In this document: positions 49,884-59,613 of the stretch, in pieces
Layout: each line of letters starts with the position of its first letter
How positions within the stretch are numbered: position 1 is the first letter of the stretch
Assembly (NCBI GenBank): GCA_008015235.1
Contig: SSFF01000001.1
Span: forward strand, 124,001 to 188,000
Direction of reading: 5' to 3'
Source of the DNA: Rhodoferax sp.
Lineage (GTDB): Bacteria; Pseudomonadota; Gammaproteobacteria; Burkholderiales; Burkholderiaceae_C
Length of the DNA: 64,000 nucleotides
Program-made: the position numbers and the translations under genes
The notes under the pieces: model-generated
What the model was told of the DNA's origin: nothing
Seen by the model: the letters and a program-made list of their open reading frames with translations, nothing else
Database searches by the model: none

Positions 49884-50732
49884 ATGTCTGACACTTTCGC
49901 GGTCCTGCCGCAATACATACTCCCCAAAAAAGCCCTGACCGCGATGGCGGGTAAATTTGCGTCCAAGCCGCTGGGGGGCGCCACCACCGCGTTCATCCGC
50001 TGGTTCGCCAAACGCTACAACGTCAACATGGCCGAGGCCGCGAATCCCGATCTGGCCAGCTACACCACCTTCAATGAGTTCTTTACGCGGCCGCTGAAGG
50101 AAGGTGCCCGCCCGCTGGCCGACAGCCCTTTTGTCTGCCCGGTGGATGGTGCCATCAGCCAGCTCGGCCCCATTGCCAAGGACCAGATATTCCAGGCCAA
50201 GGGCCACCACTACAGCACCACGGCGCTGGTCGGGGGCGATGCGGCACTGGCCGCACAGTTCGACGATGGCGCTTTTGCCACCATCTACCTGAGCCCGCGG
50301 GATTACCACCGCATCCACATGCCCTGTGCCGGAACCTTGCGGCGCATGATTTACGTGCCCGGAGACCTGTTTTCTGTCAACCCGGCGACAGCCCGCGGCG
50401 TGCCCGGACTATTTGCCCGCAACGAGCGCGTGGTCTGCGTGTTCGATACCGCCCACGGCCCCATGGTGCTCACCCTGGTGGGCGCCACCATTGTCGGCAG
50501 CATGGCCACGGTGTGGCACGGCACGGTCAACCCGCCGCGCAGCCCGCAGATTTGCGAATGGCATTACGACGCCGGTGCCGTGGAACTGCAGCAGGGCGAG
50601 GAAATGGGACGCTTCATGCTGGGCTCCACCGTGGTGTTGCTTTTTACCAAGGGGAGTATCGGTTTCAACCCGCAATGGAAGGCCGAAAAACCGGTGCAAC
50701 TCGGGGAATCCATGGGTATCCAGGCCCAGTGA
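49884..50732 (+). CDS. psd: phosphatidylserine decarboxylase
   Basis: 282 residues. Makes phosphatidylethanolamine at the inner membrane. The self-cleavage motif LGST lies near residue 251 (FMLGSTVVLL), where the serine becomes the pyruvoyl group; DYHRIHMP carries the catalytic His. ATG 49854 (MADLSKD) is an alternative start. Confidence 0.95.
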   Translation: MSDTFAVLPQYILPKKALTAMAGKFASKPLGGATTAFIRWFAKRYNVNMAEAANPDLASYTTFNEFFTRPLKEGARPLADSPFVCPVDGAISQLGPIAKDQIFQAKGHHYSTTALVGGDAALAAQFDDGAFATIYLSPRDYHRIHMPCAGTLRRMIYVPGDLFSVNPATARGVPGLFARNERVVCVFDTAHGPMVLTLVGATIVGSMATVWHGTVNPPRSPQICEWHYDAGAVELQQGEEMGRFMLGSTVVLLFTKGSIGFNPQWKAEKPVQLGESMGIQAQ

Positions 50733-50777
50733 TATGGGCTATTCTTGCGCTCCTTCATTTGGGGCGTTGGATAGACC

Positions 50778-52445
50778 ATGGAACTTGTACATACATCTGG
50801 CACAGCCATTGCCGTAGCTGCTGAAAACCCGGGGTCGGATGCGGCCAGCGCGGCTTCACGCGGTGGGCCAGAAACGGGTGGCGGCTTGTCCGTCAAGGGC
50901 AGTCTGGCACTGGCGTTTGCGTGCGTGATGGCGGGCGTGCTGGCCATTGGCGGTTTCTCCCTGGTGCAGATGGGGCGGCTGAATGCGTCCACCCAGGCCA
51001 TTTACGAGCAGGAGTACAAGGCAGGGCAGGCTGCCGAGCAATTGCGCAGCAACCTGCTGCGCATCAGCCGCGCCCAAAAGCAGTTGTTGACGGCATCCAC
51101 TGCCGACGAGCGCACGAATCTGGGCAAGGATGTCGAGGGCAGCGTGCAGGCCATCAATGTCTCGATGAAGACCATCGAAGACTTGTCGGCGACCGAGGCG
51201 GCCCAGGAAACATCCAAGGCCCTTGCGGCACCGCTGGGCAAGTGGACCAAGCGTGTCGGCGCCTTTGTGGACATGGTCAAGGCACAACCCCTGGAACTGC
51301 TGGAGATGAGCTGGGAAGTCCCGCTCGAAGATGCGGGCCTGCTCAACGACACCAAGAAGCTGGAAAAACTGGTCGATGCCCTGGTGTCGCAGCGGGCCGA
51401 CTCGGCCCAGGCCACCATTGCCAACGCCGAAGGCATCTACAAGACCGCCATGTTCATGGTGGTGGGTGCAACCGTGGTGTTGATCGCCTTGTCGGTGGTG
51501 GTCGGTGGCTGGGTGACGCGCAGGCTGATCCGGCAGCTTGGGGGGGAGCCGGGTTATGCCAAATCCATCGCCAGCCGCATTGCCCACGGCGAACTGAGCC
51601 TGCGCATCGAGCGCGACCCCAAGGACCGCGAGAGCCTGCTCTATTCGCTGTATGAAATGCAGCAGCAGCTGGCCCAGACCATGCGTGATATCGCCAGCAG
51701 CTCCAGCCAGGTGGCCAATGCCTCACGTGAAATTTCCATGGGTAATCTGGACCTTTCGCACCGCACCGAGCAGCAGGCCATTTCGCTGGAGCAGACCAAC
51801 AAGAACGTGCAGCACATGGCCGAAATTGCCAAGCGCTACGCCGACAGCGCGGTGCAGGCCGCACGCCTGTCGAGCGCTGCCGACAAGGCGGCCCAGCATG
51901 GGGGCGAGGTGGTTTCCAACGTGGTAACCACCATGGAGCAGATCAACCAGAGTACCCAGGCCATCCACGCCAACATCAGCGTGATTCAGAGCATTGCGTT
52001 CCAGACCAATATCCTGGCGTTGAATGCAGCCGTGGAAGCGGCCCATGCGGGTGAACAGGGACGTGGTTTTGCGGTGGTGGCCTCCGAAGTGCGTGACTTG
52101 GCCCAGCGCAGCTCGCAGGCAGCGCGCGAAATCAGTGCCGCCATCGAGAGCTCGACCGAGCGCGTGAAGGACGGCAAGCAACTGGTGGATGAAGCGGGGC
52201 ATGCCATCGCTGACCTGGCGCAGACAGTGCGCCAGGTCAGCACGGTGATGGACGAGCTCTCGGGTGCCTCGGCCGAACAAAGCGAAGGAATTACCGAAAT
52301 CAACCGCTCGATTGCCCAGCTTGACGAATCGACCCAGCAGAATGCGGCTTTGGTGGAGCAGGCCGCTGCCGCGGCCCAGTCGCTGGACGAACAGGCCCAG
52401 TCACTGGACCAGCTGGTGGGGCGCTTCGACCTCTCCGGCACATAG
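50778..52445 (+). CDS. methyl-accepting chemotaxis protein
   Basis: 555 residues. A ~35-residue cytoplasmic tail, membrane helix about 40-62, a periplasmic helical sensor domain (65-215), second helix near 220-240, HAMP-like region, then a signalling domain with [20 protein letters not shown]; note AAH in place of the usual AAR. Ligand unknown. Confidence 0.9.
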   Translation: MELVHTSGTAIAVAAENPGSDAASAASRGGPETGGGLSVKGSLALAFACVMAGVLAIGGFSLVQMGRLNASTQAIYEQEYKAGQAAEQLRSNLLRISRAQKQLLTASTADERTNLGKDVEGSVQAINVSMKTIEDLSATEAAQETSKALAAPLGKWTKRVGAFVDMVKAQPLELLEMSWEVPLEDAGLLNDTKKLEKLVDALVSQRADSAQATIANAEGIYKTAMFMVVGATVVLIALSVVVGGWVTRRLIRQLGGEPGYAKSIASRIAHGELSLRIERDPKDRESLLYSLYEMQQQLAQTMRDIASSSSQVANASREISMGNLDLSHRTEQQAISLEQTNKNVQHMAEIAKRYADSAVQAARLSSAADKAAQHGGEVVSNVVTTMEQINQSTQAIHANISVIQSIAFQTNILALNAAVEAAHAGEQGRGFAVVASEVRDLAQRSSQAAREISAAIESSTERVKDGKQLVDEAGHAIADLAQTVRQVSTVMDELSGASAEQSEGITEINRSIAQLDESTQQNAALVEQAAAAAQSLDEQAQSLDQLVGRFDLSGT

Positions 52446-52467
52446 CGCAGGTTGCGCGGCCTCCAGT

Positions 52468-52497
52468 AAGAAAGCTGCCTTTGGCAGCTTTCTTTAT
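52468..52497. terminator. bidirectional terminator between chemoreceptor and purU
   Basis: AAGAAAGCTGCC (52468-52479) and GGCAGCTTTCTT (52483-52494) form 12 perfect pairs around TTT. T-rich sequence on the right and A-rich on the left serve both convergent genes; the right arm touches the purU stop codon. Confidence 0.9.
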
Positions 52498-53342
52498 TTG
52501 AAGATGACGGTCTTGTGGCCGTTGAGGAGCACTCGGTGCTCGCTGTGCCACTTGACGGCCCGTGCCAGCACCTGGCTTTCGGTGTCGCGACCCAGCGCAG
52601 TCAGGTCTTCGACGTTCTTGCTGTGGTCCACGCGCGCCACGTCCTGCTCGATGATCGGACCTTCGTCCAGGTCCGCGGTCACGTAGTGGGCCGTGGCGCC
52701 GATGAGCTTGACCCCGCGGTCATGGGCCTGGTAGTAGGGCTTGGCACCCTTGAAGCTGGGCAGGAACGAATGGTGGATGTTGATGGCCTTGCCCGACAAG
52801 GCGGCGCACATGCCGTTGGACAGCACTTGCATGTAGCGCGCCAGCACCACCAGCTCGGCCTTTTCGCCCTGGATGATTTCCAGTTGCCGGGCCTCGGCCT
52901 GGGGCTTGGTAGCGGCCGTCACGGCGATGTGGTGGAACGGTACGTTGTAACTCGCGGCCAGCTGGTAGAAGTCGCGGTGGTTGGAGATGATGGCGCAGAT
53001 GTCGACCGGCAGCAGGCCGCTCTTCCAGCGGAACAGCAAATCGTTGAGGCAGTGGCCTTCCTTGCTCACCATCAGCACCGTGCGCAGTGGCTGGGCCATG
53101 GCGTGCAGGCTGCACTGCATCTGGAACGGTGCGGCGAAAATTTGCAGCTGTTCGAGCAACTGGGCGTGGGTCCATCGCGTGCAGCTGAATTGCACACGCA
53201 TGAAAAACAGGCCGGTGTCGTGGTCGTTGTACTGGGCGGCTTCTTCGATGTTGCCATCGTGTTCCAGCAGGAAGCCGGAAACTGCGTGCACCAGACCGAG
53301 GCGGTCAGGGCAGGAAAGGGTCAGGATATAGGTCGTGTCCAT
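52494..53342 (-). CDS. purU: formyltetrahydrofolate deformylase
   Basis: 282 residues: an N-terminal ACT domain (LTLSCPDRLGLVHAVSGFLLEHDGNI) and a formyltransferase-like hydrolase domain with NIHHSFLPSFKGAKPY and GATAHYVTADLDEGPII. Releases formate for purine synthesis and balances one-carbon units. Confidence 0.95.
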   Translation of the reverse strand: MDTTYILTLSCPDRLGLVHAVSGFLLEHDGNIEEAAQYNDHDTGLFFMRVQFSCTRWTHAQLLEQLQIFAAPFQMQCSLHAMAQPLRTVLMVSKEGHCLNDLLFRWKSGLLPVDICAIISNHRDFYQLAASYNVPFHHIAVTAATKPQAEARQLEIIQGEKAELVVLARYMQVLSNGMCAALSGKAINIHHSFLPSFKGAKPYYQAHDRGVKLIGATAHYVTADLDEGPIIEQDVARVDHSKNVEDLTALGRDTESQVLARAVKWHSEHRVLLNGHKTVIFK

Positions 53343-53393
53343 AGGGCCGTTATTGTCCCTGATGTGCCCGGTCCATCCGGGGCCGTGCGGGCC

Positions 53394-53681
53394 TCAGTGC
53401 ACCGTGGCCGGAATCTGGGCCAGTCCGGCATACCGTTCGAGCGTATCTTCGACCTCGTCCTGTGTTGGCGCATTGCGCTGCCAGGCCTGCAATTGCTGCT
53501 GGAACAGTTCGGCCCAAGGTCCGTCCAGGTAGACCTCTTTGCCGACCCGCTTGTCCAGCAGCTCAAAGCCATGGCGCGGGAGGCGCAGGGTTTCTCCATC
53601 TTTCGATGGCAAAGCCTCTTCCTCCCAGGCACCCACGATGTGGGTCAGGCAAAAGCTATCGGAGTCGTACAGTGTCTGCAT
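53394..53681 (-). CDS. DUF3567 family protein
   Basis: 95-residue acidic protein (MQTLYDSDSFCLTHI, RHGFELLDKRVGKEVYLDGPWAELFQQQL) matching the small DUF3567 family of betaproteobacteria. Function unknown. Confidence 0.75.
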   Translation of the reverse strand: MQTLYDSDSFCLTHIVGAWEEEALPSKDGETLRLPRHGFELLDKRVGKEVYLDGPWAELFQQQLQAWQRNAPTQDEVEDTLERYAGLAQIPATVH

Positions 53682-53734
53682 GGCGTTATCGTTAAAACTA
53701 CTGCTGTCGCAGATGGCGGTCGGTAGCACCGATT

Positions 53735-54808
53735 TCAAGGGCTGGGCTTGGGGCGTTCTGTGGCGCGCCAGAGCTGGTCCACCACATCGCCATTGCCCTG
53801 AGTCAGCCGAATGCGAACCGGCAGATAACCCAGCTCTGGGGCCAGCCAGACTTCGGCGCGCGAGTCGTATTCGCTGACCGGGTCTTTGCTCAGGCGGATG
53901 GCGCGGACCTTGCCGCCGGGGAGTGTGATGAATTCGGGGGCTGCCAGCTTGAAGGTCCAGACTTCGGACGAACGTGGCCCCACGGCCTGGAAACTCAGGC
54001 TATTGCCTGGGGTGTACCGATCCGGATCGGCCGCGACCATGCCGGCCAACTGGAAGAATATGCTGAGCTGGTCCTGTGCGCCGGCCTGCAGCACTTCGTC
54101 CGGGGTGTTGGCGCTGTAGGTCACCTTGCCTTTGCCGCGCTCGAAATGGGCCGCCACTTCGGAGCGCACCTTGTCGCCAAAACGTACCGGCTCCAGCCCC
54201 TGGGGGCCGATCAGGCCCTTGCTGGTCTGGACGCGCGAGCCCAGCAGGAAGATGCTGATTTCCAGGCGTGCGTCGTAGGTCTTGCCATCCTGTCGCCACA
54301 GCAGCTCGCCATTGGCCGACACCGGAATGCGCTTGATCTCGCCTTTGATGTCGTACAGCAGGCGCACCGACTCGGGAAGGATCGGCGTCCGAACCAAAGA
54401 TGTGGGGACGGTTGCCTGGGGTTTTGGCAGGGCCGCTGGCGTGTCCTCGGTGACGGTGACAGCGGCTACTTGTGTGGCCGTGGGTTCTGGGGCAGGAGTT
54501 GTGTCCGATGGGGTGGGGTCGGATTGTTGGCCGGTTTCCAGTGTCTGCGTTCTGGCTGTTGCAGGGCGTTGTGTCGTACGGCCGGCGGTACGACGTGGCG
54601 TGGTTCGGGACTCTGGGATCAAAACCGGCGCGTCGGTGGGCAAGATTCGCGATTCGAACACGAGCGCCGGATCTGACTGCGGCCACGGTGTCCCGCTCCA
54701 GGCGCTGGTGGTGGCTCCCAGTACCAGCCAGTGGCCTCCCAGTACCAGCGCCAGGCTCAGGCCCGCACGGATGCTTCGGCCAGGGGGAGGAGGGGAATCG
54801 GTCGACAT
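53735..54808 (-). CDS. DUF3108 domain protein, membrane-anchored
   Basis: 357 residues. N-terminal membrane segment (about 15-35), a Pro/Thr-rich linker (60-145), and a C-terminal DUF3108 domain (VRLLYDIKGEIKRIPVSANGELLWRQDGKTYDARLEISIF). Probably periplasmic, anchored like TonB-type proteins. Function unknown. Confidence 0.8.
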   Translation of the reverse strand: MSTDSPPPPGRSIRAGLSLALVLGGHWLVLGATTSAWSGTPWPQSDPALVFESRILPTDAPVLIPESRTTPRRTAGRTTQRPATARTQTLETGQQSDPTPSDTTPAPEPTATQVAAVTVTEDTPAALPKPQATVPTSLVRTPILPESVRLLYDIKGEIKRIPVSANGELLWRQDGKTYDARLEISIFLLGSRVQTSKGLIGPQGLEPVRFGDKVRSEVAAHFERGKGKVTYSANTPDEVLQAGAQDQLSIFFQLAGMVAADPDRYTPGNSLSFQAVGPRSSEVWTFKLAAPEFITLPGGKVRAIRLSKDPVSEYDSRAEVWLAPELGYLPVRIRLTQGNGDVVDQLWRATERPKPSP

Positions 54809-54872
54809 GCGGCGTGCTGAACAAGGAGGTGTGGGTTGCGCATTCAGTTTAAATCACGGCGACAATCCGGCC

Positions 54873-55934
54873 ATGAAATTCGCCAGTTATTCCGATGGAT
54901 CACGGGATGGCCAACTGGTCGTGGTCTCGCGTGACCTGACCCAGGCCCATTACGCCACCCACATTGCCAACCGGCTTCAGCAGGTACTCGACGATTGGCC
55001 GTACCTGTCGACGCCCTTGCAGGACCTCTACGATGCGCTCAACGCGGGGCGTGCGCGCCACGCCTTCGCCTTCGATCCGACACGCTGCATGGCGCCCTTG
55101 CCAAGGGTGTACTCCCACGTGCAGGCCTACGCTTATCCCAGTCATTGCACGCTGTTGGAGCGCAGCCTCGGGCAGGAAGCCGTGTCTGCCGGGCCGTCTT
55201 GGGTCCAGTGTGCGGGGGACAACCTGTGGGGGCCCCAGGCCGTGCCAGCGTTGGCGAGCGAGGCACTGGGTGCTGATTTCGAAGTCCAGATTGGTGTCAT
55301 TGCAGCCGACATACCGGCTGCAGCCTCGGTGGAGCGTGCGCTCGATGCCGTTCGCCTGCTGGTCTTGTCGCAGGGCATGGTGCTGCGCACTCTGGCCGAA
55401 GGCTGCGCACCGGCCAATGTCTTGGCACGTCCGGGAGCCGCATTTGCCCCGGTTGCCGTCACGCCCGATGAACTGGGCGAGGCCTGGACACGTGGCCGGG
55501 TACAGCTGGGAGTGAGCACCCAATGGAATGGCCGCAAGGTGGGCATGGCCGACCTGGGTGTCGATATGCCGTGGCACTTTGGCAGCTTGCTGTCCCAGCT
55601 GGCCAGCATGCGCCCGGTGCGTGCCGGCACCCTGCTGACCGCAGGTCCCGTCAGCAATGCTGGCGTGGAGAAGAAGGGGCGGATGGAATGGCCCAAGGGC
55701 TACCACAGCATTGCCGAGAAGCGTGCTATGGAAATCCTGCTGGATGGCCAGGCCAGAACCGACTACCTGCGCTTTGGGGACGTTGTGCGCAGCGAGGTGA
55801 AAGGCCGGGACGGTGCCAGCGTCTTTGGTGCTGTCGAGCTGGAGCTGGCGAATGCACAACGCAAGGCGCAGCCCCCTGAGTCGATGGATGCTTCGTCGAG
55901 AGTGTCGGACCTGGCGGCGCAAGATACGCCGTAG
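54873..55934 (+). CDS. fumarylacetoacetate hydrolase family protein
   Basis: 353 residues with the FAH fold: MKFASYSDGSRDGQLVVVSRD at the start, then ADFEVQIGVIAADIP carrying Glu, and MADLGVDMPWHFGSLLSQLA. The usual ExE...D metal triad is only partly recognisable, so the substrate is unclear. Divergent from the DUF3108 gene. Confidence 0.8.
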   Translation: MKFASYSDGSRDGQLVVVSRDLTQAHYATHIANRLQQVLDDWPYLSTPLQDLYDALNAGRARHAFAFDPTRCMAPLPRVYSHVQAYAYPSHCTLLERSLGQEAVSAGPSWVQCAGDNLWGPQAVPALASEALGADFEVQIGVIAADIPAAASVERALDAVRLLVLSQGMVLRTLAEGCAPANVLARPGAAFAPVAVTPDELGEAWTRGRVQLGVSTQWNGRKVGMADLGVDMPWHFGSLLSQLASMRPVRAGTLLTAGPVSNAGVEKKGRMEWPKGYHSIAEKRAMEILLDGQARTDYLRFGDVVRSEVKGRDGASVFGAVELELANAQRKAQPPESMDASSRVSDLAAQDTP

Positions 55935-55949
55935 TTCCGGTGCGGGGGC

Positions 55950-56555
55950 CTAGCCCTGCAGAATGCGCTGGACGAACACCTTGATGCCGCTGAGCAGCAT
56001 TTCGATCGAGACCGAGACCAGTACCAGTCCCATCAGGCGCTCGAGCGCGTGGACCACACTGGGACCCACCAGGCGTTGCACCCGCTCCGCGGCCAGCAAA
56101 ACCACGGCGCTGACCAGCATGGTCACGCACAGTGCCGCGATCCATTCCAGTCGCTTCTCGGGCTGCTGCGATACCAGCAGCAGCACCGTGGCCAGGGCCG
56201 AAGGCCCGGCAATCATGGGAACCGCCAGCGGAACGATCAAGGGTTCGACCAATGCTTCCGGCTCTTCGGTGTTTGCTGGCGGGAACACCATGCGCAAGGC
56301 GATCAGGAACAGGATGACTCCGCCGCCAATCTGCAAGGAAAGCTCACTCAGGTTCATCAGCTGCAGAAATCGCTGCCCGACGAACATGAAGGTCAGCAGC
56401 AAGGCAAAAGCGATCAGGATTTCACGCAGGATGACACGCCGACGGCGTTCTGGCGCCACATGCTTGAGTGCATTGGCAAAGATCGGAATGTTGCCAATCG
56501 GGTCGGTGATCAGGATCAGCAGCACGGTGGCGGATGCAAAGGTGTACTCCATCAT
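55950..56555 (-). CDS. MarC family integral membrane protein
   Basis: 201 residues, six membrane helices, with LITDPIGNIPIFANAL and VPLAVPMIAGPSALATVLLL typical of MarC/YhgN. Function unknown; not a proven antibiotic-resistance gene. Confidence 0.88.
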   Translation of the reverse strand: MMEYTFASATVLLILITDPIGNIPIFANALKHVAPERRRRVILREILIAFALLLTFMFVGQRFLQLMNLSELSLQIGGGVILFLIALRMVFPPANTEEPEALVEPLIVPLAVPMIAGPSALATVLLLVSQQPEKRLEWIAALCVTMLVSAVVLLAAERVQRLVGPSVVHALERLMGLVLVSVSIEMLLSGIKVFVQRILQG

Positions 56556-56600
56556 CCGCCCAGCATAGCAGTTGCCCGGTATCCCTGGGAAGGGGTCGGC

Positions 56601-56960
56601 TTAGGCGCGTTCGGCGCTTTCCTGGCAGCCGATGCAGCGTGCGGCTTCGGGGGCGGCATGTAGTCGTTGCGGGGCAATGTCTGCACCGCAATCGACACAC
56701 TGACCATAGGTACCGGCAGCGATGCGCGCCAAGGCAGCGTCAATGGCGGCCAGTTCCTGGGTTTCATGGTCGTCCAAGGCCAGCTCCAGGTCACGTGCGG
56801 TGGCCATCTGTGCATCCGAGTCCTGCGAGCGGGCAAAGTGCTCGGCCGACGCTTCGGCACGCCCGACATCACCGCCACGCAGGGTGCGCAACTGTTTCAG
56901 TAAGTCTGCGCGCTGATGGGTCAAGAGTGTCTTGAAGGTGTTGAATTCGGGGGTGGACAT
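56601..56960 (-). CDS. TraR/DksA-type zinc-finger protein
   Basis: 119 residues: helical hairpin (residues 1-80) and a C4 zinc finger (CVDCG ... CIGCQ). The hairpin tip lacks an evident DxxDxA pair at the right place, so a DksA-like RNA polymerase role is uncertain. Start MSTPEFNTF at 56960. Confidence 0.83.
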   Translation of the reverse strand: MSTPEFNTFKTLLTHQRADLLKQLRTLRGGDVGRAEASAEHFARSQDSDAQMATARDLELALDDHETQELAAIDAALARIAAGTYGQCVDCGADIAPQRLHAAPEAARCIGCQESAERA

Positions 56961-57013
56961 AGGTGCAATCGCGTAGTGAAGAGCCTCCATCTTGCGGGCA
57001 CAGTTTGGTTCAT

Positions 57014-57033
57014 TCTTTGACTTGTGTCAAAGA
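57014..57033. promoter_or_regulatory. FNR/Crp-type box upstream of the copper gene group
   Basis: TCTTTGAC-TTGT-GTCAAAGA, a perfect 8-4-8 palindrome containing TTGAC-N4-GTCAA, close to the FNR-family consensus TTGAT-N4-ATCAA. It lies 54 bases before the first gene of a group that includes its own Crp/FNR regulator. A CGCCAGA-N6-TCTGGCG hairpin follows at 57035-57054. Confidence 0.6.
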
Positions 57034-57086
57034 TCGCCAGAGTTTCATCTGGCGCACGCATGCGCCGTTGCGCCATAATCCGCCCC

Positions 57087-57446
57087 ATGCTGCTGCAAAC
57101 CCTGCGTCATTCCCGCATCCTGGCCCGCATGGTCCTGGTGTGGTTTGTGCTGGTCATGGGCGTGGCCGTGGCGGCGCCTGCGTTCCAGCCTGTGGCTTTG
57201 GGCAGCATTTGCAGCACGGCTTCGGCAGGGGACGACATTGGCCAAGCCAATGGTGGCAACCCTGCAGCATCGCACCACACACTGCAGTGCGTCATGTGTC
57301 TGGCTGCGGGAGGCCCTCCGCTGGTCTCTTCGGCCGCATCACCGAGTCTTACCAGTAGCTCCACTCTCAACACCGCCATCCCCTTGGTGGTCGTTCTGGC
57401 GGAGCGGCAGTCGCCGCTCGCTGCGCGCGCTCCTCCCGCAATTTGA
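57087..57446 (+). CDS. DUF2946-like secreted protein
   Basis: 119 residues with a membrane/signal segment (about 14-30) and the motif HHTLQCVMCLAAGG (His-His ... Cys-x2-Cys), typical of small proteins found with copper genes. A copper-binding role is inferred. No Shine-Dalgarno before the ATG. Confidence 0.6.
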   Translation: MLLQTLRHSRILARMVLVWFVLVMGVAVAAPAFQPVALGSICSTASAGDDIGQANGGNPAASHHTLQCVMCLAAGGPPLVSSAASPSLTSSSTLNTAIPLVVVLAERQSPLAARAPPAI

Positions 57447-57590
57447 TGTCGGGCGCGTTCGCGCCCTGACACCCATCCCTTACTCCGTACGGTCCTAAGT
57501 CTGCGTGCAGGTGCGCAGTACCTTGCACCGTAGCGTTGTCGACGCATCGGCGCACCACGCCGGTATCCATTCCTTGAATCACATCTTTTC

Positions 57591-58142
57591 ATGAAATCTT
57601 TTTTTGCTATGAATTTAGTAGCTGTCTGCGCAATGTTTGCAGGGGCTGGTTCGGTATTTGCCCATGTAACTTTGCAGGACCAGGTGGCTGCGGCAGGCGC
57701 ACCCTACCGGGCGGTGCTGCGCGTGGGGCACGGCTGCGAGGGGGCGCCCACGGTGGGGATGCGTGTGACTATTCCCGATGGGTTCAACGGAGCGCAGCCC
57801 ATGGTCAAACCCGGATGGAAAGTCAGCACCCAAGTCGGCAAGCTGGCAGTGCCCTATGTGTCCCATGGGACCACCTATACCGAAGGCGTGCTGGAGATCA
57901 CATGGACCGCGAACTCGGCCGCAGACGCTTTGCCCGATGCGCATTACGACGAATTTGTGCTGCGTGGAACCACACCTTCCAAGCCCGGTCCGCTGTGGTT
58001 CAAGGTAGTCCAACTGTGTGAGAAGGGCGCCAACAATTGGGTGGAGGTGCCTGCCGCTGGCTCATCCGCCAAGGCATTGAAGATGCCAGCCGCATTTCTG
58101 GAGGTGCTGGATGTGCAGCCTGCCTCCAGCCACAAGCATTGA
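57591..58142 (+). CDS. YcnI family (DUF1775) copper-binding protein
   Basis: 183 residues. Signal peptide residues 1-24 (ends VFA), after which AHVTL presents the N-terminal His expected to bind copper; YEG/PGGYxV-like body and FKVVQLCEKG follow. The signal peptide is encoded by a dispersed repeat copy. Likely a periplasmic copper donor or store working with the next gene. Confidence 0.85.
   Translation: MKSFFAMNLVAVCAMFAGAGSVFAHVTLQDQVAAAGAPYRAVLRVGHGCEGAPTVGMRVTIPDGFNGAQPMVKPGWKVSTQVGKLAVPYVSHGTTYTEGVLEITWTANSAADALPDAHYDEFVLRGTTPSKPGPLWFKVVQLCEKGANNWVEVPAAGSSAKALKMPAAFLEVLDVQPASSHKH
57606..57650 (+). repeat. dispersed repeat, copy 8, encoding the YcnI signal peptide
   Basis: Starts GCTATGAATTTAGTAGC, core TGTCTGCGCAATG, ends TTTGCAGGGGCTGGT. 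In frame: AMNLVAVCAMFAGAG, the hydrophobic core of the signal peptide. Confidence 0.75.
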
Positions 58143-58161
58143 TTTTTTTGAAAGGAAACCT

Positions 58162-58638
58162 ATGAAATCCAACACGACCTCCCTGCGTGCACTGTGCGCT
58201 GCGGCTGTATTCGCCGGCCTGGGTGCCTCAGCCTGGGCCCAGTCTGTGGAAGTGCAAGGTGCCTGGGCACGAGGAACCGTTCAGGGACAAAAGGCCACCG
58301 GGGCATTTATGGTACTGACCGCCAAGGAAAATACCCGCTTGGTGGCAGTGGCTTCGCCCGTGGCCGCTGTGGCGGAAGTCCACGAAATGGCGATGGAAGG
58401 CGATGTCATGAAGATGCGGGCGATTCCCGGACTGGATCTTCCGGCAGGCAAGGCCGTGGAGCTCAAGCCCGGCGGCTACCACGTCATGCTGATGGACCTC
58501 AAGCTGCCCTTGCAGAAAGACACCACCATTCCTTTGACCTTGACCTTCAAGAATGCCAAGGGCGTGGAGAGCAAGTCTGAACTCAAGGTGCCGGTCACGA
58601 TGGCAGCGCCAGGTGGCATGGCTGAACACAAGCACTGA
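58162..58638 (+). CDS. copper chaperone PCu(A)C family protein
   Basis: 158 residues with a signal peptide (ends AWAQ) and the family copper motif: VHEMAMEGDVMKM and KPGGYHVMLMDL. The family delivers Cu(I) to cytochrome oxidase CuA. AAAGGA lies ahead of the ATG. Confidence 0.92.
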   Translation: MKSNTTSLRALCAAAVFAGLGASAWAQSVEVQGAWARGTVQGQKATGAFMVLTAKENTRLVAVASPVAAVAEVHEMAMEGDVMKMRAIPGLDLPAGKAVELKPGGYHVMLMDLKLPLQKDTTIPLTLTFKNAKGVESKSELKVPVTMAAPGGMAEHKH

Positions 58639-58652
58639 TCTGGGCTGAATCG

Positions 58653-59141
58653 ATGACGACTCCACGCTCCATCGCAATGGGTGCCATTCTGGCGATTGCG
58701 CATGCCGTAGCCTGGGCGCAGGGCGACGATACCCAAGCCATAGTCCATGCTATGAAGCGACAGTTTGACCGGCCGGAAGCCCCGTTGAGCGTGGCACCGG
58801 TGACTGTCGTCGACGGCTATGCCGTTGCGGGCTGGTTGCAGTCTGGCAAGGGTGGTCGGGCACTGTTGCAGAAGACCCAAGGCAACTGGTTCATCACCGT
58901 GTGTGCTGGGGACGGTCTGAAGGACGCCAAGGTACTGGAAGGTGCAGGCATGTCTGTGGTTACGGCCTCGAAGCTCTCGAAAGAGGTGGTGGCCGCTGAG
59001 TCCCGGCTGGGGGCGGACGTGCGTCAACGCTTTGCCAGTTTCGAGGGCTTCCTGACAGTTGGGGGTAGCAATGCGGACAAAGCCCATGGTGGACACCACG
59101 CCCCATCCGGGCATGCTCCGTCTGGTGTCAGTGCTCACTGA
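58653..59141 (+). CDS. small secreted protein of the copper gene group
   Basis: 162 residues: signal peptide (ends AWAQ, residues ~1-23), a soluble core, and a His-rich end (AHGGHHAPSGHAP). I recall similar proteins annotated as copper-uptake associated; the function is not established. Confidence 0.65.
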   Translation: MTTPRSIAMGAILAIAHAVAWAQGDDTQAIVHAMKRQFDRPEAPLSVAPVTVVDGYAVAGWLQSGKGGRALLQKTQGNWFITVCAGDGLKDAKVLEGAGMSVVTASKLSKEVVAAESRLGADVRQRFASFEGFLTVGGSNADKAHGGHHAPSGHAPSGVSAH

Positions 59142-59153
59142 GGAAACCCAACC

Positions 59154-59537
59154 ATGGCATGCACACGAAGCGTATTCACCCATCACTCCGGCTGGAAAGT
59201 GTGGTGGGCGGTATTTTCCTTCGTGTTTGCGGCCTTTGCACCAACCCTGACGCACGCGTTCACGCGCGCGCTGCCAACGCTTCCGCTGGAGATTTGCACC
59301 AGTGCGGGAGCGGTTGCCACTTACCAACCCGCTTCGCCACAGGACGAAGGGGGTGCAATGCAATCACTGCATTGCCCGTTTTGCCTGCAAAACACAGACC
59401 GTGGCGCGCCTCCGCCACAACCGTTGCCTTACCACTTCTTGGTTCAGGGCGGATCACAGGTATCCATGGTCTGGCAGGCTTTTTTCTTTCTCGATATCGC
59501 ACCCTGGTTGCCACAGGTTCGCGGCCCACCCCTCTGA
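59154..59537 (+). CDS. DUF2946-like protein, second copy
   Basis: 127 residues, membrane segment about 18-37, and LHCPFCLQ (Cys-x2-Cys) in the exported part. Same layout as the protein at 57087. Probably metal-related. Confidence 0.6.
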   Translation: MACTRSVFTHHSGWKVWWAVFSFVFAAFAPTLTHAFTRALPTLPLEICTSAGAVATYQPASPQDEGGAMQSLHCPFCLQNTDRGAPPPQPLPYHFLVQGGSQVSMVWQAFFFLDIAPWLPQVRGPPL

Positions 59538-59613
59538 ACGCTTGGATGTGTGTCGTGGGTGTCCCCCTGCAGTGGGATGCCTTGTCTGTTCTGATCTGTG
59601 TGGGTGGCTGGGC